Origin: Agromyces albus
Lineage (GTDB): Bacteria > Actinomycetota > Actinomycetes > Actinomycetales > Microbacteriaceae
Direction of reading: 5' to 3'
DNA length: 49,326 bases
Assembly: GCF_004134825.1 (NCBI RefSeq)
Contig: NZ_SDPN01000030.1
Location: 1-49,326, forward strand
Shown here: one piece after another, positions 32,601 to 42,115 of the stretch
Layout: every line of letters begins with the position of its first letter
Position numbering within the stretch: the stretch's first letter is position 1
Position numbers and translations under genes: made by a program
Notes under the pieces: model-generated
The model's input: the letters and a program-made list of their open reading frames with translations, nothing else
The model's database searches: none
What the model was told of the DNA's origin: nothing

Positions 32601-32737
32601 AGATTGCCGTCGATCTCGAAATCACCGACGTCACAGACGACGGCCGCGCTCGCGGGACTCGCGACGAGGAGGGGGGTGAACAATGCTGCGAGAAGTGCGG
32701 TTATGGCGACGAGAGCGCCGCCCTTGCGTCGAGACAA
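26651..32737 (-). CDS. Giant LAXTG surface protein with 15 stalk repeats (paralogue 1)
   Basis: A 2028-residue wall-anchored protein. I start it at TTG 32737, seven bases after AAGGA and opening a signal peptide (SRRKGG, hydrophobic core, ASPASA); the frame stays open upstream but crosses the control region. Residues ~33-270 are a head with GGTYSASSK and ATWTSAGNTPDK, shared with the genes at 40525 and 42116. Fifteen beta-sandwich repeats of 75-120 aa follow (SpaA/prealbumin-like or DUF5979-like), each opening V-V-K and closing C-x-F/Y/V-T-N or a variant. Five of them recur as a super-repeat. A DUF11-like domain precedes LAVTG, a membrane helix and RRRPLYRG, a sortase E-type signal. Isopeptide Lys/Asn pairs may rigidify the stalk. 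Probably an adhesive or wall-protruding rod; ligand unknown. No sortase gene is in the window. Confidence 0.85.
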   Translation of the reverse strand: MSRRKGGALVAITALLAALFTPLLVASPASAAVVCDVGDFEIDGNLTPEDCPPGFDDWGNVPFDSTTQGGTYSASSKEDEDPATWTSAGNTPDKGTFAEVFSYARIVDGDYYTYVAWSRDNNTGTGGYAIEITNAGERVAPDGTPQPDRSLGGTVFYVTMQGAALPDFVEGCVYTSVADFPGTCSSDETGYFSEISADGLFFEIGLNLTEFSGVAPGCPPVSTETTVYVRSQTGQASTDGNLKGYVSPLEVTPPSTCGFLTVTKESLNDLADDSGTVFDYTVDGTAIDPIVDALLVGETDEFFDVDPGTDYTLAESIPADAPWSLYSIVCTQGDDVYVLYENGAPTGTTFPVSTGETTDCVITNATSYLDVSKLTNPVDTTTDFSFSVNGGTPFPLSGGETTAPFQLVPGTSVTITEDDLAGWTLSDIVCTIDGQEVIPTAEDLDAGFVTVSTVAGESVNCAFTNDTSFVTVTKQTLPDGSAQAFDFTVDGAPVSLTDGQTSQAFQYVPGTEVTIAETVPEGWDLTDITCTVDGVEVDESVTVTTVAGTTIDCVFTNRQDGTIIINKSLVGEDDTTFEYTGSWLDPEGFGITTVNGIGSETFTGIDPDTYTVTELPIEGYDGTDLICVDSDGNGTASTVDGIVGTINLDPGETVECTYTNTQRARLLVDKETVPDEYDQDFGFVFSNGQFQTPFTLNDSTDDEASPWTSGFIVPGSYSVTETVPESWTLTDISCGDRDGDGTTIELAAGQVVTCVFTNTADTGQVSLTKSVTGVDSSFAWSFDFELTEEPGGTPDPRTVDNSALPGSATATWSDLNVGSTYTLVESDVPDGWSVGDIACTGLTDADGVADGFQFVVTPGLVLACTVTNAASPADVDVEKTVSGVTAGYAWEFDFTINPTPAGQDATQATSGVGPDSDVVSWTGLTPGVVYTITEEQVLGFAQGEIVCETEEGTLDDLNGAEPGVAFMAQVGVSIDCFVTNRAVPVDIDITKSAVGGDGEFTFLLQPLDANGDPNGDPIEESVTTVGGTGVVTFDNLTPGSRFSLAEQNPGGGWTVGVLTCTVTHADQSTDPLDVSDFTIEPGDSIACEITNTAKSTIVIVKEVQGDDATFEFTGTWLDPEAFEITAVGGTGSETFSEVDPGAYTVTETPEAGYDGRLVDCVETDAAGTVSTWDGLVGTINLDPGETVTCTYSNVQRGEILVDKETVPDEFDQDFDFVFVGGEAPVEFTLNDATDDEGDLWSSGLMPPGTYTIDELVPEFWELTDIDCGVRDGDGTTIDLEPGDVVTCTFTNTAEVGEVSLTKSVEGVDPSYEWSFDFALIEEPDGTPDLETVDNSALPGSATATWSDLEVGSTYTLIETDVPDGWTIGDIVCNAGEIEDASDDPGFQFTVTPGLVLECELTNVAAPADVDVEKTVSGVAEGFAWDFDFTIDPVPAGQDATQTTSGVGPDSDVVSWSDLVPGATYTITEEEVAGWEQGALTCETEGGELTDLNGAEPGFQFEAEVGVSIDCSVTNRAVPVDLDVTKSAVGGDGTFEFELQPLDGAGEPVGDPIVESVTTVGGSGVAIFENLAPGSRFSLAEADPGSGWIAGDLDCTVTHADDSTEPLDVSDFTIEPGDSISCEIENVARGKIIIVKNVEGDDATFEFEGTWLNPVDFEITTNNGSGSQTFENVDPGEYTVEEVEPVGYDGTELICTETVEEPEGGTTVEGLVGTIDLDPGETVICTFTNVEWGVLLVDKATIPAGDPTEFDFGWGPASSIELNPFTQSGAAADDPFSTGPIEPDRYAVKEVAPEGWRLVGIECVGGEDPSYVLDDGSTPAGSVAEVDVPLQSTVLCTFTNAKRGPVDVDKVVDAGSVVDHGDGTWSIDYTITVRSDSYIDEEYDLSDKLLFGGGITPISATVESLDGVTLNPGWNGSTDILVAEDAVIPAQGTHQYEVSVRARVATTVTAGQADCTVGFGESGSGLLNRAEVDFWSGSDAAEACAPVKVRKAPPLAVTGIELTALWLGVGLLGFGALVYALRRRPLYRG
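27548..31067 (-). repeat. Tandem 1.6-kb super-repeat of five stalk domains, plus partial third copy
   Basis: Within the giant surface gene, a block of five domains in order A-B-C-D-E occurs at about 29465-31067 and again at about 27865-29464, then A alone at about 27548-27864. The domain openings repeat in order: IIINKSLVG/IVIVKEVQG/IIIVKNVEG (A), LLVDKETVPDE/ILVDKETVPDE (B), VSLTKSV (C), VDVEKTVSG (D) and ITKSAVGGDG/VTKSAVGGDG (E). The two full copies differ at many residues, so the duplication is not recent, but it offers a substrate for length change by recombination. Confidence 0.8.
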
Positions 32738-32746
32738 GGCGATTTC

Positions 32747-32794
32747 CTTACGTGTCGGGTCCGCCGTTCTCGGGATGAAATGGCGGCACGTAAG
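32747..32794 (-). promoter_or_regulatory. Leader hairpin overlapping the ribosome binding site of surface gene 1
   Basis: On the minus strand CTTACGTG-CCGCC pairs with GGCGG...CACGTAAG (outer arms 32787-32794 and 32747-32754 perfect over 8 bp; inner five pairs at 32782-32786 and 32761-32765). The 3' arm covers the AAG of the AAGGA ribosome binding site at 32745-32749. Folding could therefore lower initiation at TTG 32737. Confidence 0.45.
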
Positions 32795-32859
32795 CGGCAC
32801 GGTAGTCCTGAGAGAATCTCGCCGACAGAGGAGAGGACCTCGCGGCGCACACCCACTTT

Positions 32860-33062
32860 GGGGGACTCTGGAACGCACCCAAGAGTGGCCTTGTCCCCCA
32901 TTTACAGGCTTGACGAAATCACTCGAATGCACGTCGCTATAGGCACTCAGGAAACTGCAGCGGGGTGTCCCCCAAAAGGCGGACTCAGGCCGACTCCTGG
33001 CAGTAGCTCCGTTACCAAATCGTTACATCCCGTCCCCCGCGTTCGGGGGACGGTCGGGGGAC
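32860..33062. repeat. Cluster of six GGGGGAC motifs upstream of surface gene 1
   Basis: GGGGGAC occurs at 32860-32866, 33045-33051 and 33056-33062 and its complement at 32893-32899, 32967-32973 and 33032-33038. The pair 33032-33051 also forms a perfect hairpin (GTCCCCC...GGGGGAC). The same heptamer appears upstream of the two paralogous genes (41909, 42018, 44722 and 44829). Six in about 200 bases is far above what base composition alone predicts. Confidence 0.6.
33011..33026 (-). promoter_or_regulatory. GTTAC-N6-GTTAC direct repeat, 274 bases before surface gene 1
   Basis: GTTAC-CAAATC-GTTAC, with the spacer CNAATC conserved in the equivalent boxes of the other two surface genes (42034 and 44844). 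On the coding strand it reads GTAAC-N6-GTAAC, resembling sites described for the response regulator MtrA. The match to MtrA is from memory. Confidence 0.45.
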
Positions 33063-33206
33063 ACGTCGTGCCCGGGTGCAGCAGGGAATCGACTACTTGA
33101 CGGACGCCGCGACGGTCGAGCCCGCGACCTCTACCGTGAGCGATGACGGCGACGGATGCCGCGGCGAGGCCTCACTCGTTGACGCGCGTTGCTCGAGGCG
33201 TTACCG

Positions 33207-33230
33207 TATCGTTTATCGTTGTTATCGATA
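33207..33230 (+). promoter_or_regulatory. TATCG repeats before the DUF2975/HTH operon
   Basis: TATCG is repeated at 33207, 33214 and 33223, the last forming the palindrome TATCGATA (33223-33230). The AT-rich block ends 17 bases before the DUF2975 start and probably holds both the -10 region and an operator for the HTH protein encoded in the same operon. Confidence 0.45.
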
Positions 33231-33247
33231 TTCGTTAGGACCAGACA

Positions 33248-33907
33248 ATGACCGGCATTCGACCCACGACCCACCCTCGGCGCGACCGCCTCGATGGCTG
33301 GGGGCTTCGAGCGATCACGGGAGGGGCCCTGCTCATCGGGATCGCCGGACTGGTCGGGCTCGTGCTGCGAGCAGTTCACCTGCTGACCGCCGAGTCACTC
33401 AGTGTCGATGGGCTGCAGCTCGCGAACGCCGCCTCCCCGCTATTCGCCGACGAGACGCCTGCGATCGTCGACGCACACTACGATTCCGTGACGCTCGTCA
33501 TCGACGGACTGCCCGCAGGCCTTCGCTGGCTGATGGTCTCGCAGACGACGGTCGCCGCGCTGCTAGGCATCGGCCTGTGCCTTATCGTCTTCATCCTCGG
33601 CATGCACCTGCTCGAACGGCGTCCATTCGCGCGTTCGGCGACGTGGTCGATCTTCGCCGCGGCCGTGCTGGTGATGGCGACTGGAACACTCGCGCCCTTC
33701 CTGCACGCGATTTCGGATGCCGAAGTGGTGCAATTCCTCGGCGACACGGTCACCGCCGGCCCCAACACCGGCGGCGCCGAGGTGCTCGTGTTCTTCGGCC
33801 TCACCATCGACCCGGCACCCTTCGGATGGGGACTCGCGCTCAGCGTCGTAGCAGCCGCCTTTCAACTCGGCGAGCGCCTGCAGCGCGACACCGACGGTCT
33901 CGTCTGA
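33248..33907 (+). CDS. DUF2975-like membrane protein
   Basis: A 219-residue protein with about four transmembrane helices (ITGGALLIGIAGLVGLVL, TVAALLGIGLCLIVFILG, WSIFAAAVLVMATGTLAPFL and WGLALSVVAAAFQL) and an extracytoplasmic loop after the first. HLLERRPFARSATW between helices 2 and 3 resembles the DUF2975 pattern. The ending QLGERLQRDTDGLV followed by an overlapping small HTH gene is the classic arrangement of this family. ATG 33248 has AGGA seven bases upstream. Role unknown; such pairs look like a membrane sensor with a small regulator. Confidence 0.7.
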   Translation: MTGIRPTTHPRRDRLDGWGLRAITGGALLIGIAGLVGLVLRAVHLLTAESLSVDGLQLANAASPLFADETPAIVDAHYDSVTLVIDGLPAGLRWLMVSQTTVAALLGIGLCLIVFILGMHLLERRPFARSATWSIFAAAVLVMATGTLAPFLHAISDAEVVQFLGDTVTAGPNTGGAEVLVFFGLTIDPAPFGWGLALSVVAAAFQLGERLQRDTDGLV

Positions 33908-34143
33908 TGGCGTCGGCAGAGCCCGACGAGGCAACCGACATCCATTGCCGCCTTGACGAGCTGCTCGAGGCGCGCGGCATGACGCTCACGCGGCTCGCCG
34001 AACTCGTCGGCGTGAGTGTCGTGAACCTCAGCGTGCTGAAGAACGACCGGGCGCGCGCCATCCGCTTCTCGACCCTGCAGGCCGTCTGCGAAGCGCTCGA
34101 CTGTGAGGTCGGCGAACTCCTCGTAGTACGCCACGAACGGTGA
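33907..34143 (+). CDS. Small XRE/YozG-like helix-turn-helix regulator
   Basis: Seventy-eight residues that are almost entirely one Cro/C1-type helix-turn-helix: HCRLDELLEARGMTLTRLAE, then LVGVSVVNLSVLKNDRARAI as the recognition helix region, and FSTLQAVCEALDCEVGELL as the closing helices. The ATG overlaps the stop of the DUF2975-like gene by one base (TGATG), so the two are coupled. It most likely represses its own operon through the TATCG repeats upstream of 33248. Confidence 0.85.
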   Translation: MASAEPDEATDIHCRLDELLEARGMTLTRLAELVGVSVVNLSVLKNDRARAIRFSTLQAVCEALDCEVGELLVVRHER

Positions 34144-34155
34144 CGGCGCTGTCGA

Positions 34156-34608
34156 CTACTTGACGGGTACGGTGACCGTCGAGTCGGCAACCTGGACCTT
34201 GAGCGGCTCGGTCGTCGTGACATCGACAGGCGTCCAGAACACGGTCGTGTGCGGCGCGAAGTCCATGGTGCAGACCTCGTCTTCTGGTCGCTCGACGAGG
34301 TCGATGGCGACGGTGTTGCCCTCACCGGCCGGCTCGACGACGCGGATGTTGCGGCCCACCTGCGGGCACGACGAGCTGCCCCAGATGGTCACCGCGAGCT
34401 GCGCGCCCTGGCCGACCCATGCGGCGACGGGCTCGCCCTCCTCGTTCTCGGGCTCCTCGTGGCCGCCCTCTTCCTCGTGCTCCGAGACCGGCAGGCCGGG
34501 GTAGTGCTCCGCAGGACTGCCGCTCGCCGCGCACGCCGTGAACAGGAAGACGGATGCCACGGCCACGGCGGCGAAGCCGGCACGGCGGAAGCCAATGGAG
34601 GGAGCCAT
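34156..34608 (-). CDS. Putative lipoprotein, 150 aa
   Basis: The N-terminus is a lipoprotein signal: FRRAGFAAVAVASVFLFTAC, with the lipobox FTAC making Cys26 the acylated residue. A highly acidic, His/Glu-rich linker follows (SEHEEEGGHEEPENEEGE), then an Ig-like beta domain of about 90 residues with two cysteines (SSSCPQVG, DEVCTMDF) that could pair. The linker might bind metal, but that is a guess. It is convergent with the HTH gene and divergent from the pirin gene over 68 bases. I do not recognise a named family. Confidence 0.75.
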   Translation of the reverse strand: MAPSIGFRRAGFAAVAVASVFLFTACAASGSPAEHYPGLPVSEHEEEGGHEEPENEEGEPVAAWVGQGAQLAVTIWGSSSCPQVGRNIRVVEPAGEGNTVAIDLVERPEDEVCTMDFAPHTTVFWTPVDVTTTEPLKVQVADSTVTVPVK

Positions 34609-34676
34609 TCCGTCATGCTATCGGTTGGGCCTATCGGTTCGGCCTCACCTCGCTCAGCCGAGACTATGCTGCCGAC

Positions 34677-35672
34677 ATGAGCAACTTGGAACGCGATCCG
34701 GTGGAGCTCCTCGCCCCGCCTGAGGCGCCCGCCGGCCCCGCCGTGAAGGTGCTCGCGCCGCGCGATGTGCCGCTCGGCGGCCCTCGTGCGATGAGCGTGC
34801 GCCGAACGCTCCCCCAACGCGGCCGCACGACGATCGGCGCCTGGTGCTTCGCCGATCACTACGGCCCCGACGTGGTCGACGCCACTGGTGGCATGGTCGT
34901 GCCGCCGCATCCGCACACCGGGCTGCAGACCGTGAGCTGGCTCTTCGAGGGCGAGATCGAGCATCGCGACAGCGCGGGCAGCCATGCGATCGTGCGCCCG
35001 GGTGCCGTGAACCTGATGACGGCGGGCCGCGGCATCTCGCACTCCGAGGTGTCGCTCCCCGAGACGACCACGCTGCACGGCGTGCAGCTCTGGGTCGCGC
35101 TGCCCGATTCCTCACGGCACGTCGGTCCCTTCTTCGAGCACGCCGACATCATTCCCGTGACCGTCGGCGACGCGACCCTGCGGGTTTTCGTCGGCTCGCT
35201 CGCCGGCAGCGAGTCGCACGTCACCGTCTTCTCGCCGCTCCTCGGCGCCCAGCTCGACCTGCCCGCCGGCGGAACCGTCGAGCTCGAGCTCGACCCCGCG
35301 TTCGAACACGGCGTGCTGGTCGATGCCGGGCCGGTGACCGTCGAGGTCGAAGGAGCGGATGCCGCGACCGAGGTCGCATGGTCCGAGCTCGCCTTCATCG
35401 AACCGGGCCGGCACCGACTCACCCTCCGCGCGGGCGATGCACCGGTGCGCGTCGTGCTCCTCGGCGGTGTGCCGTTCGGCGAGGAGCTCGTGATGTGGTG
35501 GAACTTCATCGGCCGCAGCCACGACGAGGTCGTCGAGTTCCGGCGGCAGTGGCAGGCCGACGTCATCGGGCGCGACAACCCCGACGGCCGGTTCGGCACC
35601 GTCGCCGGCTACGACGGCGCACCGCTTCCGGCTCCCGAATTGCCGACGGTGCGGCTCAAGCCCCGCCGGTAG
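34677..35672 (+). CDS. Pirin family bicupin protein
   Basis: A 331-residue pirin. The N-terminal cupin carries the metal site: PPHPHTGLQTVSW and, further on, GRGISHSE supply the three histidines and glutamate. FEGEIEHRDSAG and MTAGRGISHSE are the usual pirin signatures; the C-terminal cupin includes VVLLGGVPFGEELVMWWNFIGRS, also typical. Some pirins have quercetinase activity and others act as redox-dependent regulators; which applies here is unknown. ATG 34677 is seven bases after a TATGCT box, suggesting a leaderless transcript. Confidence 0.93.
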   Translation: MSNLERDPVELLAPPEAPAGPAVKVLAPRDVPLGGPRAMSVRRTLPQRGRTTIGAWCFADHYGPDVVDATGGMVVPPHPHTGLQTVSWLFEGEIEHRDSAGSHAIVRPGAVNLMTAGRGISHSEVSLPETTTLHGVQLWVALPDSSRHVGPFFEHADIIPVTVGDATLRVFVGSLAGSESHVTVFSPLLGAQLDLPAGGTVELELDPAFEHGVLVDAGPVTVEVEGADAATEVAWSELAFIEPGRHRLTLRAGDAPVRVVLLGGVPFGEELVMWWNFIGRSHDEVVEFRRQWQADVIGRDNPDGRFGTVAGYDGAPLPAPELPTVRLKPRR

Positions 35673-35721
35673 ACGGCCCGAACGTTCCGGAGCGTCCGAC
35701 GTCGGTACGCCGGGCGCCTCG

Positions 35722-40238
<4,517 letters not shown>

Positions 40239-40244
40239 GCCCGG

Positions 40245-40421
40245 CTAGGCTGCCGGCCGCTCGCGCCCGAGCTTTGCGCGCTCCTCGGCCTCGATGCGGG
40301 CGTAGGCCTTGCGCTCGTTGCGATCGGCACGGAAGATCGCGCGCATCACGAACCAGAAGATGAGGCCGATGAGCACCGTCGGTGCCAGCGACCAGATCGC
40401 ATTCGCCCAGAACTCGTCCAT
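40245..40421 (-). CDS. Small single-pass membrane protein, 58 aa
   Basis: MDEFWANAIWSLAPTVLIGL begins at ATG 40421 with GGAGAG three bases upstream. One helix (LAPTVLIGLIFWFVMRAIF) is followed by a charged, arginine/glutamate-rich cytoplasmic tail (RADRNERKAYARIEAEE). The longer reading from 40523 runs through the terminator of the surface gene and is not credible. It is cotranscribed with cardiolipin synthase, six bases before it. No known function. Confidence 0.75.
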   Translation of the reverse strand: MDEFWANAIWSLAPTVLIGLIFWFVMRAIFRADRNERKAYARIEAEERAKLGRERPAA

Positions 40422-40485
40422 ATGCTCTCCAGAATACGGGGGTTCCTCGGATTCCGCGCATCGACGCGGGCGCCGGCGCGCGAAA

Positions 40486-40516
40486 GCGGGGCCCGGGCTA
40501 TCCGCCCGAGCCCCGC
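40486..40516 (-). terminator. Terminator of surface gene 2
   Basis: GCGGGGCCCGGGC (40486-40498) and GCCCGAGCCCCGC (40504-40516) form a 13-bp stem with one mismatch and a five-base loop, nine bases after the stop at 40525; the minus strand continues TTTCG. Nearly the same sequence ends surface gene 3 at 42075-42104. Confidence 0.8.
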
Positions 40517-40524
40517 AGTTCATC

Positions 40525-41742
40525 TCAGGCGCGGGTCGCGCGCGCCCGTCGGACCGTGAATACGAGTCCGCCTGCGCCGAAGAGCAGGAGGCCGAGCCAC
40601 AGGCCGCTCATGGGGTCCACGCCGGTCGCGGCGAGCGTGGGCTTGATGGGCTTGGCCGGCTCGGTGGGCACGACGTCCAGGCTGTTCGTGAACACACAGG
40701 ACACGACCTCGTGCTCTGCGATCTCGATCGTCGTGGTGTGGCCCTCGACCGTGCCGCAGGAGATGTCGTCGAGCGTCCAGCCCGCGGGCACGAGTTCCTC
40801 GAGGGTGTACGTGCCGGCCGGGATGGGTCCGGAGCTCCAGAGGGCGCCCTCGTCGTCGGTCGCGTCGTTGAGGGTGAAGTCGATCGTGCCCTCTTCACCG
40901 GCGAACGCGAACTCGAAGTCCTTGTCATACTCGTCGGGCAGCGTCTCCTTGTCGACGAGGATCTCGCCACACGTCGACGGCGGGTCGACCTGGAGCGGCG
41001 CGACGTAGCCCTTGAGGTTGGCCTCGGTGCCGGCCTGTCCGGTCTGCGAGCGCACGTACACCGTGGTCGTCTCCGACACGGGCGGGCAGCCCGGCGCGAC
41101 GCCGCTCAGCTCGGTGAGGTTGAGCCCGACCTCGAAGAACAGGCCGTCTTCGCTGATCTCCGCGAAGTAGCCCGTCTCGTCCGACGAGCAGACGCCCGGG
41201 AAGTCGTCGACACTCGTGTACACGCAGCCTTCCAGGAAGTCGGGCAGGTCGGAACCCTGCATCTCGACGTAGAACACGCTGCCGCCGAGGCTGCGGTCGG
41301 GCTGGGGGGTGCCGTCCTCAGCCACACGCTCGCCCGCGTTCGTGATCTCGATCGCGTAGCCACCGGTGCCGGTGTTGTTGTCACGCGTCCATGCGACGTA
41401 GGTGAAGTAGTCGCCGTCGGCGATGCGCGCAAAGCTGAAGACCTCGGCGAAGGTGCCCTTGTCGGGCGTGTTGCCGGCGCTCGTCCAGCCGGCCGGGTCC
41501 TCGTCTTCCTTGCTCGACGCACTGTAGGTGCCGCCCTGCGTGGTCGAGTCGTAGGCGACGTTGTCCCAGTCGTCGAAGCCGGGTGCACAGTCCTCGGCAG
41601 TGAAGTTGCCGTCGATCTCGAAGCCGCCGACGTCACAGGTGACGGCTGCGTAGACCGGCGCTGCGAGAGCGACGGGAGCGATCAGGCCGGCGACGAGTGC
41701 ACCGGCAGCGAGCAGCGCGGTGCGCTGGCGTCGTGAAACCAC
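40525..41742 (-). CDS. LAXTG surface protein with a single stalk repeat (paralogue 2)
   Basis: A 405-residue wall protein that is essentially head plus one stalk unit. GTG 41742, seven bases after AAGGGG, opens a signal peptide (SRRQRTALLAAGALVAGL, cleavage near VYAA). The head (~33-265) is very close to that of the 2028-aa protein: CDVGGFEIDGNFTAEDC, GGTYSASSKEDEDP, SAGNTPDKGTFAEVFSFAR. One B-type repeat (ILVDKETLPDEYDKDFEFAF to SCVFTN) is followed by a Pro/Lys linker, LAATG, a membrane helix and RRARATRA. It would keep the head close to the wall, whereas its paralogues hold theirs further out. Leader and terminator are shared with the gene at 42116. Confidence 0.85.
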   Translation of the reverse strand: MVSRRQRTALLAAGALVAGLIAPVALAAPVYAAVTCDVGGFEIDGNFTAEDCAPGFDDWDNVAYDSTTQGGTYSASSKEDEDPAGWTSAGNTPDKGTFAEVFSFARIADGDYFTYVAWTRDNNTGTGGYAIEITNAGERVAEDGTPQPDRSLGGSVFYVEMQGSDLPDFLEGCVYTSVDDFPGVCSSDETGYFAEISEDGLFFEVGLNLTELSGVAPGCPPVSETTTVYVRSQTGQAGTEANLKGYVAPLQVDPPSTCGEILVDKETLPDEYDKDFEFAFAGEEGTIDFTLNDATDDEGALWSSGPIPAGTYTLEELVPAGWTLDDISCGTVEGHTTTIEIAEHEVVSCVFTNSLDVVPTEPAKPIKPTLAATGVDPMSGLWLGLLLFGAGGLVFTVRRARATRA

Positions 41743-41749
41743 GTTTGTT

Positions 41750-41833
41750 CCCCTTGTGTGTTCGGATTCACAGGCACCGCGGGTGGTCCTGTGGCCACAT
41801 CGTTGGCGAGGCTATCCGAAATGAGGGGTCCTC
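41750..41833 (-). promoter_or_regulatory. Structured leader of surface gene 2 with possible SD sequestration
   Basis: On the minus strand TTCGGAT (complement of 41814-41820) pairs with ATCCGAA (complement of 41761-41767), enclosing an inner stem CACAGG/CCTGTG (41788-41793 with 41769-41774). A CCCCT just outside (complement of 41824-41828) can extend the outer stem by pairing with the ribosome binding site AGGGG (complement of 41750-41754). The same CCCCT also lies in a small competing hairpin, GAGG-ACC-CCTC (41823-41833), so the two folds exclude each other. Confidence 0.55.
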
Positions 41834-42033
41834 GATAGTCGCAGATCGGCGTGAACACTGCACGAGAGAGCTTTCACGGATGCCGCCGCCCAGCCCGGAG
41901 CGTCGAACGGGGGACACTGTCGAAATCACCCTGCTGACACCGGTCGCGGAAGGCCGACCTCGCGCCGATCGGCGGCTCTGCCGCCCATTCGGGGGGAAGC
42001 GGATCACGCAGCGATTCGGGGGACGTCGCCGCC

Positions 42034-42049
42034 GTGTCCCAATCGTTAC
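42034..42049 (-). promoter_or_regulatory. Direct-repeat box, 292 bases before surface gene 2
   Basis: GTGTC-CCAATC-GTTAC, the counterpart of the GTTAC-N6-GTTAC box at 33011, with the same CNAATC spacer and followed by A. It lies next to a GGGGGAC motif (42018-42024). Confidence 0.4.
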
Positions 42050-42074
42050 ATTCAATCTCACTGGGAGCACGAAA

Positions 42075-42104
42075 GCGGGGCCCGGGCATTCGCCCGAGCC
42101 CCGC
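42075..42104 (-). terminator. Terminator of surface gene 3
   Basis: GCGGGGCCCGGGC (42075-42087) and GCCCGAGCCCCGC (42092-42104) around a four-base loop, 12 bases after the stop at 42116 and followed on the minus strand by TTTCG. It is almost identical to the terminator at 40486-40516 except in the loop. Confidence 0.8.
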
Positions 42105-42115
42105 AGTCTTCATGC

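Larger units (their letters stand above)
32738..33247. other. 510-base gene-free control region of surface gene 1 and the DUF2975 operon
   Basis: Readings that cross this stretch are extensions of flanking frames. It contains, from left to right, the leader hairpin of the giant surface gene (32747-32794), six GGGGGAC/GTCCCCC motifs (32860-33062), a GTTAC direct repeat (33011-33026), and the operator-like TATCG repeats before the divergent DUF2975 gene (33207-33230). I see no further gene. Confidence 0.6.
41743..42074. other. Gene-free control region of surface gene 2
   Basis: About 330 bases with no credible gene. It contains the structured leader next to the start (41750-41833), two GGGGGAC motifs (41909-41915 and 42018-42024), a third G-rich run (GGGGGGAA near 41991), and the direct-repeat box (42034-42049). 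The block is collinear with the region upstream of surface gene 3, so both arose by duplication of a whole gene with its promoter. Confidence 0.65.

Noticed and set aside
26651..32932. Upstream extension of the giant surface gene to 32932
   Set aside because: The extra 65 residues contain no signal peptide logic and run through the leader hairpin; TTG 32737 has the ribosome binding site and starts the signal peptide.
32860..33062. Repeated GGGGGAC as a CRISPR-like array or c-di-AMP (ydaO) riboswitch
   Set aside because: Spacings are irregular and units are seven bases, so it is no CRISPR. The GGGGGA element recalls ydaO, but I could not lay out the rest of that consensus and half the motifs are in the opposite orientation.
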